From: Bacteroidota bacterium
GTDB lineage: Bacteria > Bacteroidota > Ignavibacteria > SZUA-365
Length of the DNA stretch: 64,000 nucleotides
Reading direction: 5' to 3'
NCBI GenBank assembly: GCA_023432805.1
Contig: JAEYUG010000119.1
Coordinates: 1 to 64,000, forward strand
Shown: positions 44,991-54,344 of the stretch, piece by piece
Layout: each line of letters begins with the position of its first letter
How positions within the stretch are numbered: position 1 is the first letter of the stretch
The notes under the pieces: generated by a model
Seen by the model: only the letters and a program-made list of their open reading frames with translations
Database searches by the model: none
Told to the model about the DNA's origin: nothing
Position numbers and translations under genes: made by a program

Positions 44991-46280
44991 TCAGCGCCGG
45001 TGGCGGCGTGCTCTGAGTGCTGCGAGCCGCTCACCGATTGCCTGCTCGCGTCCGATGTCGGTGGGGGTGTAGTAGATCCGTTCGCCAAGCTCCTTCGGCA
45101 GGTAGTCCTGTTCGATGAAGTGCCCTGGAAAGTCATGGGGATACTTGTAGCCGCGACCATACCCCGACTGTTTCATGAACGAGGTCGGCGCATTGCGCAA
45201 ATGCAGGGGAACGGCGTGCGGTGGGTGTTTCTCGACATCACGCAGCGCGGCAGCAATGGCAAGGTAGGATGCGTTGCTCTTCGGTGCACAGGCGAGATAC
45301 GTGGTGACCTGTGCCAGTACGATGCGTGCCTCGGGCATGCCGATCGCGTGTACAGCCTGATACCCGGCATTGGCGAGGAGCAAGGCGTTTGGCTCCGCGT
45401 TCCCGATGTCTTCAGATGCGAGGACGATCAGTCGACGCGCAATGAACAGAGGATCTTCACCTCCGTTGAGCATGCGCGCCATCCAGTACAGCGCTGCATC
45501 GGGATCGCTGCCGCGCACGGACTTGATGAAGGCGGAGATGATGTTGTAATGCTCCTCACCACCCTTGTCGTACATGGCGAAGGAGCGCTGAAAGGCCTCC
45601 TCCATGACCTGCCGGGTGATCACCACATGTGTCGGATCTTCTGACAACATGCAGCACATCTCAAAACCGTTCAGCAGTGCGCGCGCATCGCCACCGCTGA
45701 ACACGATGAGGGCATCACGATCTTCGAATGTGATGTCGAGTTGACGAATGCGCGGATCGTTGTCCATCGCACGCTGGAGCAGCTGATCGAGATCTTCCGT
45801 TGTGAGCGGCTCCAGCGTGAACGTGCGCGCACGCGAGCGCAACGGCGGGATCACCTCGAAGGAGGGATTCTCGGTCGTGGCTCCAATGAGGATGATGACG
45901 CCCTCTTCGACGGCTTGAAGCAGTGCGTCCTGTTGCGCCTTGTTGAAGCGGTGAATTTCGTCGACGAAGAGCACGGTTTCTGCGCTATCCGTCTGCAACC
46001 GATGCGATCGTGCCTGATCGATGGCTGCTCGCACGTCCTTCACGCCGGATGAGACGGCGCTGATCTGAATGAGCGTCGCGTGTGCTCCCTCTGCGACCAA
46101 TCGTGCGAGTGTTGTTTTGCCTGATCCCGGGGGACCCCAGAGAATGCAGCTGACGAGGTGTCCCCGTTCGATCATCCGCATGAAAGGGCGTCCCGCCCCG
46201 ATCAGATGGCGCTGTCCGACGATATCAGCCAGCACCCGAGGGCGCATGCGCTCGGCAAGCGGCGTGCTGACAGTGGACAT
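44991..46280 (-). CDS. rarA: Replication-associated recombination protein A (AAA ATPase)
   Basis: The 429-residue AAA+ protein of the MgsA/WRNIP1 family acts at stalled replication forks. Walker A GPPGSGKT is at residues 49-56, Walker B LFVDEIHRFNKAQQD follows, then sensor ATTENPSFE. The C-terminal tetramerisation region (SFIKS-like AFIKSVRGSDPDAALYWMARML, MPEARIVLAQ, GYKYPHDFPGHF) is complete. It is third in an operon with an ECF sigma factor and a candidate anti-sigma. Confidence 0.94.
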   Translation of the reverse strand: MSTVSTPLAERMRPRVLADIVGQRHLIGAGRPFMRMIERGHLVSCILWGPPGSGKTTLARLVAEGAHATLIQISAVSSGVKDVRAAIDQARSHRLQTDSAETVLFVDEIHRFNKAQQDALLQAVEEGVIILIGATTENPSFEVIPPLRSRARTFTLEPLTTEDLDQLLQRAMDNDPRIRQLDITFEDRDALIVFSGGDARALLNGFEMCCMLSEDPTHVVITRQVMEEAFQRSFAMYDKGGEEHYNIISAFIKSVRGSDPDAALYWMARMLNGGEDPLFIARRLIVLASEDIGNAEPNALLLANAGYQAVHAIGMPEARIVLAQVTTYLACAPKSNASYLAIAAALRDVEKHPPHAVPLHLRNAPTSFMKQSGYGRGYKYPHDFPGHFIEQDYLPKELGERIYYTPTDIGREQAIGERLAALRARRHRR

Positions 46281-46291
46281 CGGGGGTGGAG

Positions 46292-47008
46292 TCAGTTCTC
46301 GCGGGGTTTGCGGGTCGCGGGATTCCGGTCGGTACGCTGCTTAGCTGGTCGCAGTGATGGCTGCACCCGATAGGTACGAACGGAATCCTTTTTCGACGTA
46401 TCCAGGGTTGCCTCATCATCGACAACGCCACGGAGGACGGGAATGTCGAGGGCCTCGTCGCTTTTCTCGCCGGAGATGCGCGAGGGGGTGCCGCCGACCC
46501 GTGAATCCGGAGCAGGTGCAGCCTTGGAGCGCTCCGAGGCGGGTGCGGATTGCTCTGTGCTGCGCTGGGCGCGTCGTTCCGCCGCCTGCTGCTCACGAAG
46601 CTTCCGCTCTTGTTCGCTGGCAGGGGAGAGTGGATCCGACTTGGGCCGTGAGGGTTCCGGTGACTGCAATCCCTCTTCCACCCGCTCGACAGGGATGGGC
46701 ACAGACTCGATCTGTTTCGGCAGATCGCGCGTTTCGTAGACATACAAGGTGAAGGCCAGTACCGCCATGCCGGCCACTGGACCGTAGGCGAGTGCGGGCA
46801 CGCGCAGGAATCCCAGATTGATGACCGGGAGTCTCTGCCACCAGGAGAGGCGGGGAACGGAGGCCGCGGCGAGACGCTGCTTGAGCTGGTACTCGAAGTC
46901 GAGTGGTGCGTCGATCTTCGGCATCGCCCGCAGATCACGCAACAACGGCACGAATGCCTCGTCGGGATCCACTACGGGATCAGTCGTATTGCTGCGTTGG
47001 TCTGACAT
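46292..47008 (-). CDS. Single-pass membrane protein, candidate anti-sigma factor
   Basis: The 238-residue product starts at ATG 47008, 15 bases after the sigma stop; a TTG at 47023 is an alternative. It has an N-terminal cytoplasmic part of about 70 residues, one transmembrane helix (VAGMAVLAFTLYVY) and a charged, Arg/Pro/Ser-rich periplasmic tail. There is no zinc-binding motif. Position after an ECF sigma gene and N-in topology suggest anti-sigma function; this is inference. Confidence 0.55.
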   Translation of the reverse strand: MSDQRSNTTDPVVDPDEAFVPLLRDLRAMPKIDAPLDFEYQLKQRLAAASVPRLSWWQRLPVINLGFLRVPALAYGPVAGMAVLAFTLYVYETRDLPKQIESVPIPVERVEEGLQSPEPSRPKSDPLSPASEQERKLREQQAAERRAQRSTEQSAPASERSKAAPAPDSRVGGTPSRISGEKSDEALDIPVLRGVVDDEATLDTSKKDSVRTYRVQPSLRPAKQRTDRNPATRKPREN

Positions 47009-47023
47009 GGGTGGGTGTGCCAA

Positions 47024-47629
47024 TTAATCATAGATGTCGCGGAGAAGTTTCTGGAGCATCGCACGACCGCGGTTGATGCGGCTCTTGACGGTGCCAATCG
47101 GTTTCTGGATGATCTCTGCTATGTCTTCGTACGAAAGGTCCTGAATGTCTCTGAGAATGACAGCTTCACGGAATTCTTCCTGCAGTGTTAGCAGTGCCGC
47201 CTCGATTCGTTGATGCTTGAGTGCTCCGTCGACAACGCGATCCGGTTGAGGTTCGCCATCCTCGAGTTGCATGTCCACTTCTTCATCATCCCCGACAGAC
47301 TGCGTGATGGAGACACCACGACGCTTGTAGGGCTTTCTCAATTCGCTCTTCGCAAGATTGCCGGCGATGGTGTAAATCCAGGTCGAGAACCGTGCGATGG
47401 TCTTGTACTGGTGTTTCTTCTCAAAGAGTCGGACGAAAGTCTCCTGCAATACGTCCGCTGATTCGTCCACATCTCCGAGATAACGGAAGATGTAGTTCAT
47501 CAGGGGATTCTTGTATCGCTTGACGAGTACGTCGAACGCAGAGCTGTCGTCCTGCTGAAACCTGAGGATCAGCTCTTCGTCTGTAAGACGATCCAGTTCC
47601 TCATGGGTCAGTCGTTCCGGTACATTCAT
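47024..47629 (-). CDS. ECF-type RNA polymerase sigma factor
   Basis: The 201-residue protein has sigma region 2 (FDVLVKRYKNPLMNYIFRYLGDVDESADVLQETFVRLF, with FSTWIYTIAGN) and region 4 (LQEEFREAVILRDIQDLSYEDIAEIIQKPIGTVKSRINRGR). An acidic linker of about 25 residues joins them. The putative anti-sigma and rarA follow. A GGAACT-N18-GGTC promoter precedes it, suggesting autoregulation. Confidence 0.92.
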   Translation of the reverse strand: MNVPERLTHEELDRLTDEELILRFQQDDSSAFDVLVKRYKNPLMNYIFRYLGDVDESADVLQETFVRLFEKKHQYKTIARFSTWIYTIAGNLAKSELRKPYKRRGVSITQSVGDDEEVDMQLEDGEPQPDRVVDGALKHQRIEAALLTLQEEFREAVILRDIQDLSYEDIAEIIQKPIGTVKSRINRGRAMLQKLLRDIYD

Positions 47630-47640
47630 GATTTGTACGC

Positions 47641-47668
47641 GACCAAGGGCGAGATGTTCCTGAGTTCC
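47641..47668 (-). promoter_or_regulatory. Putative ECF-dependent promoter of the sigma/rarA operon
   Basis: On the minus strand GGAACT (47668-47663), 18 bases and GGTC (47644-47641), 12 bases before the ATG. An AAC-containing -35 is typical of ECF promoters. The other ECF operon has the same layout at 54345-54372. Confidence 0.5.
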
Positions 47669-47694
47669 GGCATGGAGTGATGAAGGGTATCAGT

Positions 47695-48741
47695 TCAAGA
47701 TGCGGATGTCAACTGGTGAATGAGCCGTGCGACGACGGTTCGCTGATCGGTGGGTCGTGACTTGAGCTCGACATCCGCCTCGAGAAGGACTTGAAAGCAC
47801 CCCTCAAAATACCTCGGTCGCGGTAATTTCTCCAGATATTTCCTGAGAAGATTATAGCGCCACATGCTTCCAGCGCCGACCTGTCGTGCCTCGATCTCGG
47901 TCACGCGCGCACGGGCACGTTGCAGCGCGTCAATCTGCCAGAGCGTTGCACAATCGCGCGCGAGTGCGGCCACGAGTACGGTGGCATGCGTTTCCTCCAG
48001 CAGCCGGAAGGCGATCTCGGTGGCTTCCGTCCGGCGCTGCTCGAAAACCTTCGCGGTCAGTTCGTAGATGTTGAATTGTCGCGAGATGCCGAGGTGGAGA
48101 TAGATGTGGTCAATGGTGATGATCGCTTCCTCGGGAATGGCGGATGCGAGCTTCTCGAGGTCGGTTGCGATCTCCCGCGTCGCCCCGTTCTTGACCGAAA
48201 TCAGCAGCGGAAGCGCCTCCTCGCTGAACTGCTTGCCGTGTCGCGCAGCCTCTGCGGTGATCCACTGTGCGAGCGCGGATTCCCTGAGCGGGGCAAACTC
48301 GACGACGCAGTCCGCACCCCAGGCATTCGTCGATGCCTGCAGATATTCCAGACCGGAGGGTCCTTTTTTCTTCGCAGGTTTTCTGCGCTTCTTCGCATCC
48401 CCACCCGATGCAGCGACGAGCACCAGGACGGTGTCGCGCGAAGGTCCGCGAAGATAGCTGTTGAGTGTCTCGTCGTCGAGCACCTTGTCTGCATCCCGCA
48501 CGACCACAACACGCCGGTCGGCCATGAAGGGAAACTCGTTCGCGGCAGCGACGATCGTGGCCGGCTTCTGTTCACCCGCCCAGAGGACGTGATGGTTGAA
48601 GGAGCGCTCTCCCATGCCGAGTGCCGCATCCACGAGCGCACGCAGCGATCGGTCGAGCAGGAAGTCCTCCTCGCCGTGAAAGTAGTAGACGGGAAGGAGC
48701 TTCTGGCTGCGGATCTGCTTGTCGAGTTCCAGTGGTGTCAT
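47695..48741 (-). CDS. holA: DNA polymerase III delta subunit
   Basis: The 348-residue clamp-loader subunit starts at ATG 48741, overlapping the cyclophilin stop (ATGA). The N-terminal domain has LPVYYFHGEEDFLLDR and ADRRVVVVRDADKV. The lid and C-terminal collar (FNIYELTAKVFEQRRTEATEIAFRLL, MWRYNLLRKYL) fit HolA. A Lys/Arg-rich loop (KKRRKPAKKKG) interrupts the first domain. It helps load the beta clamp. Confidence 0.9.
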   Translation of the reverse strand: MTPLELDKQIRSQKLLPVYYFHGEEDFLLDRSLRALVDAALGMGERSFNHHVLWAGEQKPATIVAAANEFPFMADRRVVVVRDADKVLDDETLNSYLRGPSRDTVLVLVAASGGDAKKRRKPAKKKGPSGLEYLQASTNAWGADCVVEFAPLRESALAQWITAEAARHGKQFSEEALPLLISVKNGATREIATDLEKLASAIPEEAIITIDHIYLHLGISRQFNIYELTAKVFEQRRTEATEIAFRLLEETHATVLVAALARDCATLWQIDALQRARARVTEIEARQVGAGSMWRYNLLRKYLEKLPRPRYFEGCFQVLLEADVELKSRPTDQRTVVARLIHQLTSAS

Positions 48742-49394
48742 TGCCGCGTTCCATTCTGCGTGCAGATCGTGATGCGCGTGATCATGATGTCGTTGCGGGG
48801 ACGGCCACCGCGCGCACCATCCGAAGCCACGACATCGGCGCTTCCGATGCGGTCGATCGTTTCCATCCCGCGGCTCACCCGGCCGAAGACCGTGTACACG
48901 GGCGGCAATCCTGCATCCCTCACACACACGAAGAGGATGCTGGTATTCGAATCGCGGGCCGGTCCGTGGGCCATTGCCACCGAACCGCGCCGATACGATG
49001 GTTGCCCGCTCGTGCCGAGCTCATCGGGAAACGTGCGCCCATACATGCTCTCGCCCCCTCCACCCGTTCCCGTGGGATCTCCGAAAAAGACGAGGCTGTC
49101 GGTGAGCACGTGAAAGATGGGGTTCCCGGTATAATACCCGCGTTGCGCCAGTCGCAGGAAATTCTCGACGGTACGCGGTGAAGCTGAACGGTCGAGCGTG
49201 ATGTCGAACGAGCCCAGAGTTGTCTCGACGGTTGCGATCTCCCGCATGGTCGTCGATCCCTTCGCCTGTAGGGTGGGGGATGTCTGTGCATGGAGGAGGC
49301 GCGGGATGGAAAACACCGTCTGCAGCAGCATCCCGAGCAGCAGCACGCTGAAAGGCGCGGCACGCCGCCCCACCGTGAGGAAGCCCTCTGTCAT
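48738..49394 (-). CDS. Exported cyclophilin-type protein with altered active site
   Basis: The 218-residue protein has a signal sequence (PFSVLLLGMLLQTVFSIPRLLHAQ) and a cyclophilin fold: TVENFLRLAQRGYYTGNPIFH, GDPTGTGGGGESMYG, SVAMAHGP and TVFGRVSRGMETID. Compared with canonical cyclophilins the catalytic Arg of FHR is Val (FHVLT), the Gln of QGGD is Phe, QFF is ILF and the Trp/His positions are absent. Proline isomerase activity is therefore doubtful. It overlaps uppP and holA by four bases each. Confidence 0.8.
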   Translation of the reverse strand: MTEGFLTVGRRAAPFSVLLLGMLLQTVFSIPRLLHAQTSPTLQAKGSTTMREIATVETTLGSFDITLDRSASPRTVENFLRLAQRGYYTGNPIFHVLTDSLVFFGDPTGTGGGGESMYGRTFPDELGTSGQPSYRRGSVAMAHGPARDSNTSILFVCVRDAGLPPVYTVFGRVSRGMETIDRIGSADVVASDGARGGRPRNDIMITRITICTQNGTRQ

Positions 49395-50212
49395 GGTGCG
49401 ATCATGCCCGTGGCGAGCAACACGATCAATGCGATACCGAGCACGATCCGGTACCCGATGAACACACCTGTCCCATGCCGGCGAAGGAACGAAAGCAGAA
49501 GGGCAATGGATGCGTACCCGACCAGACCCGCCACGACAGTGGCGATCAGCAGTCCTAACCCGAAACTGCCCGCCAGATCCGCGCGCAGCTTGTAGAGCTG
49601 GTAAAGGCCGCTGAGGGCGACGGCTGGAATGCTCAACAGAAAGGAGAATGATGCGGCTGCTTCACGCGAGAGGTTCAGGAACATGCCCATGGTCATCGTC
49701 GAACCACTGCGCGAGGCTCCCGGCACAAGGGCCACCGCCTGCGCAAGGCCGATGAGCATGACGTCACGCAGACGAAGCTCACGCATCCCACGATCAAACC
49801 GCGAGACCTTCTCGGCGAGCCAGAGCAGCAATGCGAGTACGATGAGGCTGCCCGCGATGACCCAGAGGGAACGGAAGTTTGTTTCGATCGCGGTCTTCAG
49901 CACGAGTCCTGCAAGCACGATGGGTATCGTGCCGAACAGAATCCACCACGCCATGCGGCTCTCCTGCGATTCGAAGGGCGAGCGGTGCACGATGCTGCGT
50001 GTGAACCCCCTGCTCAGATCGAGGATCTCGCGCCTGTAGTAGATGAGGACGGCGACAAGCGTACCGATCTGCGTGACAGCCGTGAACGGAGCACCGGGAT
50101 CCTCCCATCCGACGAGGGCGGGGAGCACCCGGAGATGCGCGGTGCTGCTGATCGGCAGAAACTCGCTCAGGCCCTGGACGATGCCGAGGACGATGCTCTC
50201 GAACAGGCTCAC
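49391..50212 (-). CDS. uppP: Undecaprenyl-diphosphatase
   Basis: The 273-residue polytopic membrane enzyme (BacA) dephosphorylates undecaprenyl pyrophosphate to recycle the peptidoglycan and O-antigen lipid carrier. Motifs are GLSEFLPISSTAHL and PGASRSGSTM. It starts at GTG 50212, 24 bases after the bi-domain oxidoreductase. Confidence 0.94.
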   Translation of the reverse strand: MSLFESIVLGIVQGLSEFLPISSTAHLRVLPALVGWEDPGAPFTAVTQIGTLVAVLIYYRREILDLSRGFTRSIVHRSPFESQESRMAWWILFGTIPIVLAGLVLKTAIETNFRSLWVIAGSLIVLALLLWLAEKVSRFDRGMRELRLRDVMLIGLAQAVALVPGASRSGSTMTMGMFLNLSREAAASFSFLLSIPAVALSGLYQLYKLRADLAGSFGLGLLIATVVAGLVGYASIALLLSFLRRHGTGVFIGYRIVLGIALIVLLATGMIAP

Positions 50213-50236
50213 GCAGCAGCTCCGTTCAATGTGCGA

Positions 50237-52432
50237 TTACAGCGTGAGCGGTGACTTCTCCGCGAGTGCATCGACGATGCGGAACGTGGCTCGTGTTGTC
50301 GCGATCATGCTGTCGAAGGAGATGACTTCCGATTGGTGCCTGCGAATGGCATCCATGAATGCGATGACTTCGTTGCGGTGCCCCTTGTCGCCCGAGCTCT
50401 TCCTCGTCGTTTTCTTTCCACCCCGATACAGATCCAAGGTCATGAAGTTGTCCATGATCGCGGTGCTGAGTCCTGCAGACATGGTGATGCGTTCCTTTGC
50501 CACGCTGGTGTCGCCATTGGCGACGTAGGTGATCACACCCACGGAACCATCGGACATGCGCATGGTAATGGCCACATTGTCATGTGTGGCGACGGCACTG
50601 TTGTCTGTGGCGATGTTTTCTGCGTGGATGCGCACGGGTGTGGCGCCCCCGGTCAGGAACTGGATGGTGTCGATGAAGTGGCAGACCTCGCCGACAATGC
50701 GGCCGCCACCGTCGATGGGGTCGTGCGTCCAGTGATCGGCGGGCAGGAAGCCGGCGTTGACGTAGTAATGGATGATAGCGGGTTCGCGGGTGCTGGCGAA
50801 GAATTCACGCATCTGAGTGACGAGAGGGGCGAAGCGCCGATTGAAACCGACCATGAAGGTCAGCCTGCCGTTTTGCCGACGGGCTTCGGAAAGCAAGGTC
50901 TCGAGGTCCTGCAGGTCGTTTTCATCGAGGGCCATGGGCTTCTCGACGAAGACGTGCTGACCGTTGCGCAATGCCTGTGCGCTGAGCGCAGCGTGGTCGC
51001 CGTGCCGCGTGGCAATGAAGACGGTGCCGATTGTGTCGCTTGAAAAAATGTCGTCGGGTGAGGTCGTGCATGCAGCGAATCCGAACTTGTTGCGCATGTC
51101 GTTCGCTGTCAGTCCCGTGCGGTTGCACACGGTGGCGAGCGTTACATCGTCCATGCCCTTGAGATGCGGGAGCAGGTATCCGCTTGCGAACGACCCTGCG
51201 CCGATGAACCCAACGGTCAGGGAACTGCGTTTCGGAGAGATCCTGATTGCCGGCTCGGCACTTCGATCGTTGCGGGTGGTAGTGCTTGCCAGCTCCTCTG
51301 GAGCGAGATCGTCATAGGTGAGGAGGATTCCGACATAGGGCTCCGTTTTTTCGCCCTCGATGAGCGCATAGGCGGCAAGCGCATCGTCGATGTGGAAGCG
51401 GTGCGTTGTCAGAATTGCAGTGTCGATGCGGTCGTCGGCGAGCAGGTCGAGGTAGGCCTGCATGTTCCGGTTTTCGGTCCACCGCACATATCCGATCGGG
51501 TAATCGAGACCCTTGAGTTCATAGTCGGTATTGTAGCGGCCGGGACCATACGAGCGCGACATGCGAATGTCGATTTCCTTCATGTAGTAGGGGCCGCGGG
51601 GGATGTCCATCGGAGCCGCACCGACCATGACGACGCGCCCTCGCTCACGGGTGACCACTCCGGCGAGTTCGATCGGATCATTCTGTTTCGTGCCTGCGGT
51701 GATGATCGTCGCGTCGGCGCCATGCCCGCGTGTCATCGAACCGACAATGCTCGCAACCGGATCGCCATGCCTGTGCAACGAAGCATCCGCGCCGCTGCGC
51801 AATGCGAGTGCGATCACGTCGGGATCCAGGTCCACACCGATCACGCGGCATCCCGCCGCCTTGAGGATCTGGACGGTGAACTGTCCGAGCAAGCCGAGTC
51901 CGATCACGACGACGGTTTCGCCGAGGGTGACTTCCGCCTGCCGGACGCCCTGCATCGCGATGGCGGCAATGGTCGTATATGCGGCTGCCTCCATCGACAC
52001 CCCGTCGGGGATGGGAACCACCAGATTCCGGGGCGCGACGACAAGATCGCTGTGAACGGCAAATTCGGCGCCCGCGCAAGCGACCCGGTCACCGACCTCT
52101 ATGTCTTGGATTGAGGGATCCACCGCCACGACGACACCGGCACAACTGTACCCGAGCGCAGCCGATGTGTCGAGCTTCGACATGATGCGCTTCCAGGTGG
52201 TGTACAATCCGGTTCGACGGGCTTCGTCGATCACTTTGCGCATTTCGTCGGGCTGGCTGCGCGCGCGCTGCAGCAATGACGACTTTCTGGAATCAATGGA
52301 AGTTTTCTCCGTGCCGGCACTGATGACGGAAAAGTAATTTTTAACGACAATCATGCCGGGACGGGGAGCGGGCGGGGGAACGCTGACGACCTCGAGGTCG
52401 CCTGTGCGTTTGTTCTGAGCGATCTGTTTCAC
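50237..52432 (-). CDS. Bi-domain oxidoreductase: zinc-type alcohol dehydrogenase-like plus Gfo/Idh/MocA
   Basis: The 731-residue protein joins an MDR dehydrogenase (GYSCAGVVVAV, GDRVACAGA, VVVIGLGLLGQFTVQILKAAG) to a Gfo/Idh/MocA domain (VGFIGAGSFASGYLLPHLK, EKPMALDENDL, GGGRIVGEVCHFID). This fusion is found in bacterial polysaccharide and glycolipid gene clusters, where it probably oxidises a sugar or sugar-linked substrate. No glycosyltransferases are adjacent here; uppP is next, so a link with undecaprenyl-borne glycans is possible. Confidence 0.85.
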   Translation of the reverse strand: MKQIAQNKRTGDLEVVSVPPPAPRPGMIVVKNYFSVISAGTEKTSIDSRKSSLLQRARSQPDEMRKVIDEARRTGLYTTWKRIMSKLDTSAALGYSCAGVVVAVDPSIQDIEVGDRVACAGAEFAVHSDLVVAPRNLVVPIPDGVSMEAAAYTTIAAIAMQGVRQAEVTLGETVVVIGLGLLGQFTVQILKAAGCRVIGVDLDPDVIALALRSGADASLHRHGDPVASIVGSMTRGHGADATIITAGTKQNDPIELAGVVTRERGRVVMVGAAPMDIPRGPYYMKEIDIRMSRSYGPGRYNTDYELKGLDYPIGYVRWTENRNMQAYLDLLADDRIDTAILTTHRFHIDDALAAYALIEGEKTEPYVGILLTYDDLAPEELASTTTRNDRSAEPAIRISPKRSSLTVGFIGAGSFASGYLLPHLKGMDDVTLATVCNRTGLTANDMRNKFGFAACTTSPDDIFSSDTIGTVFIATRHGDHAALSAQALRNGQHVFVEKPMALDENDLQDLETLLSEARRQNGRLTFMVGFNRRFAPLVTQMREFFASTREPAIIHYYVNAGFLPADHWTHDPIDGGGRIVGEVCHFIDTIQFLTGGATPVRIHAENIATDNSAVATHDNVAITMRMSDGSVGVITYVANGDTSVAKERITMSAGLSTAIMDNFMTLDLYRGGKKTTRKSSGDKGHRNEVIAFMDAIRRHQSEVISFDSMIATTRATFRIVDALAEKSPLTL

Positions 52433-52464
52433 AGGGCCGAATCTACGGAAATCGGCTCACTTAT

Positions 52465-52483
52465 CCCACTGGAGCAGAGTGGG
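52465..52483. repeat. Inverted repeat between the Spy-like gene and the bi-domain oxidoreductase
   Basis: CCCACT and AGTGGG form a perfect six-base-pair stem with a seven-base loop in the 102-base gap. No T-run follows on the minus strand. It could be a weak terminator of the ECF operon or an operator for the next gene. Confidence 0.3.
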
Positions 52484-52534
52484 CGCAGGAGGGCAGGAAG
52501 CGAAGAAGCACAGGGGGTGGAGGAAGGCACTGCA

Positions 52535-53008
52535 CTAACGCCGCGGCCGGCTGCGTGCCTGCTGCATCATGTCGCGCAATTCCTTGCGGAAGCCGTCTTC
52601 GAACACGATCAGTTTTGCGATCTGCTGCGCAGAGAGGATGTCCTTCAGCGATGCGAGATACTCCTGCCTGCGTGCAAGCATCTCCTTTCCGATGGTAGTC
52701 AGCCGATCAACCTCGACGAGAATGTCACCGTCGCTTCCGCCGTCGGCCAGCGTCGACAAGCGCTCGATGACTGCACTGCGCTGCGTGTTCAGCTGTCGTT
52801 CCGCATTCTGAAGATCCTTTTCCCTGGCAAACAGCCGAACCGACTGTTCCTCATTCAGCTCCAGCGCATCGATCATCTTGATGCGGCGTAGTTCCTCGAT
52901 GCGCTTGCGACCACGTCCTTGTGGCATGTCATCCGGCTGCGCGAATGCAGGGAGGTTCCAGACCAAAGTCAACAGGAGCAGGGCGGGGAGGAGAGGGAGG
53001 CGTTTCAT
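52535..53008 (-). CDS. Periplasmic Spy/CpxP-like helical protein
   Basis: The 157-residue product has a signal peptide ending AFAQPDD and a helical mature part (RIEELRRIKMIDALELNEEQSVRLFAREKDL ... LKDILSAQQIAKLIVFEDGFRKEL). The pattern resembles Spy/CpxP or heavy-metal-sensor proteins that follow sigma/anti-sigma pairs in Bacteroidota. ATG 53008 follows a GAGGA site, 12 bases after the anti-sigma stop. It may sense or chaperone misfolded periplasmic protein; this is inference. Confidence 0.65.
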   Translation of the reverse strand: MKRLPLLPALLLLTLVWNLPAFAQPDDMPQGRGRKRIEELRRIKMIDALELNEEQSVRLFAREKDLQNAERQLNTQRSAVIERLSTLADGGSDGDILVEVDRLTTIGKEMLARRQEYLASLKDILSAQQIAKLIVFEDGFRKELRDMMQQARSRPRR

Positions 53009-53019
53009 GTGGGTCCTCG

Positions 53020-53703
53020 TTACAATTCGTTGGTCCATTGTGCATCCTGATACGTCACGGTCTGTTCGTCGAAGCTGCTGAGCATGTCGTGCTGGTCGAG
53101 ATACTCCGTGCCCGCAGCCAGCACCTCCGATGCGGAGAGGCCGGCGAACACCTCGCGTGAGAAGGTGCCCTCGAGCACAGTGCTGTCGAGCGAAATCACT
53201 AGGTGATCAAGATCGAGGACCGTTGGTTGCGCATCGAGCAACATGGTTTGCTCGAGTTCATCGAGCTGTGGCTGGTCGAGCACGGCGACCGCCCTCTGCA
53301 GTTCCCGCCTCAAGGAGTGGTCGGGGGAAAACAGGTCCGGAGTGCGGAACCCGAAGATCATACCAGCAGCCACGACGGCGACAGTCAGTCCGAGCCGTAC
53401 CCCCCGCTGCGGAAACCAGTGGAAGAGCTGCCACCGCAATGCGTACACCCGTCGTATGGTTCGCTTCTCCTGTTGCTGCGCGTCGATTCGTGCGTTGATC
53501 CCGGCTAGCAGGATGGCGGAAAGTTCGGGCGAGAGTGGGGGACGTTCGGAGGGGAGCGCAGCGAACAGCGTGCGCAGCCGTTGGGCTTCGCGGGCGCACG
53601 TGGCGCACTGGCCGATATGGTCGTGTACCTCGTTGGCGATGGACACGTCGAGTGTGCCGACTACATGGTCGGCCAGCACACGTGTGATGTCATTGCAAGG
53701 CAT
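53020..53703 (-). CDS. Zinc-finger anti-sigma factor
   Basis: From ATG 53703 (overlapping the sigma gene by 14 bases; ATG 53736 is an alternative) the 227-residue protein has the zinc-type anti-sigma motif H29-x3-C33-x2-C36 (HIGQCATC) near its N-terminus. A transmembrane helix follows (LTVAVVAAGMIFGF, around 105-120) with an acidic periplasmic domain after it. It should hold the ECF sigma at the membrane until an envelope signal triggers release. Confidence 0.82.
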   Translation of the reverse strand: MPCNDITRVLADHVVGTLDVSIANEVHDHIGQCATCAREAQRLRTLFAALPSERPPLSPELSAILLAGINARIDAQQQEKRTIRRVYALRWQLFHWFPQRGVRLGLTVAVVAAGMIFGFRTPDLFSPDHSLRRELQRAVAVLDQPQLDELEQTMLLDAQPTVLDLDHLVISLDSTVLEGTFSREVFAGLSASEVLAAGTEYLDQHDMLSSFDEQTVTYQDAQWTNEL

Positions 53704-54250
53704 CTCTGACACTCGCTTCGATTTTTCGTACTGCATGAAAGTAGTTTGCCTTCAAACCGCCAACACTTCGGTGGAGGATGGCAGCGATTTCTTCATACGG
53801 GAGTTCTTCAAAGTAGCGCAGCACAAACACGGCGCGCTGCTTGTCTGGAAGCCGAGCCACGGCTTGTTCGATGATGCTGCGTACTTCCGACTGCTCAAGT
53901 TCTGCGAGGGGATCTGCATCACTGCTTGCGTGGTCGTCGTGCTCATCGTCGAGTCGCAGCAGATTCCGGATTTTCGCAGCCCGAATCCTGTTGAGGCTGA
54001 GATTCGTCGCAATCCGATAGAGCCACGTGTAGGGCTTGGCGTCGCCACGAAAGTCCTCCAGCGAGTTCCATGCCTTCACAAAAGCATCTTGCGTGACGTC
54101 CAGTGCGTCGTCGTGGTCGCCGAGCAGTCGGCGTGCAACCCAGTACACCTTTTCATGGTGTCGTCGTACAAGTTCATTGAATGCACTCCTGTCGCCTCGT
54201 CGGCTCGATGCCACGAGATCGATATCACGTGCGTCGGTCATTTGTGGCAT
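53690..54250 (-). CDS. ECF-type RNA polymerase sigma factor
   Basis: The 186-residue protein has region 2 (AFNELVRRHHEKVYWVARRLLGDHDDALDVTQDAFVKAW, TWLYRIATNLSLNRIR) and region 4 (LPDKQRAVFVLRYFEELPYEEIAAILHRSVGGLKANYFHAVRKI). The start is ATG 54250 or 54241. The cognate zinc-finger anti-sigma follows directly. A GCAACT-N18-GGTC element lies about 95 bases upstream. Confidence 0.92.
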   Translation of the reverse strand: MPQMTDARDIDLVASSRRGDRSAFNELVRRHHEKVYWVARRLLGDHDDALDVTQDAFVKAWNSLEDFRGDAKPYTWLYRIATNLSLNRIRAAKIRNLLRLDDEHDDHASSDADPLAELEQSEVRSIIEQAVARLPDKQRAVFVLRYFEELPYEEIAAILHRSVGGLKANYFHAVRKIEASVRDALQ

Positions 54251-54344
54251 GTCATCCGGGTCTCTTCCAGTCTGACACAGGCGAGCGCCGAGAGTTTAAT
54301 GCTCGCGTGTACAAGGTGCCGCATCATTCATGCATCGAGTTGCT

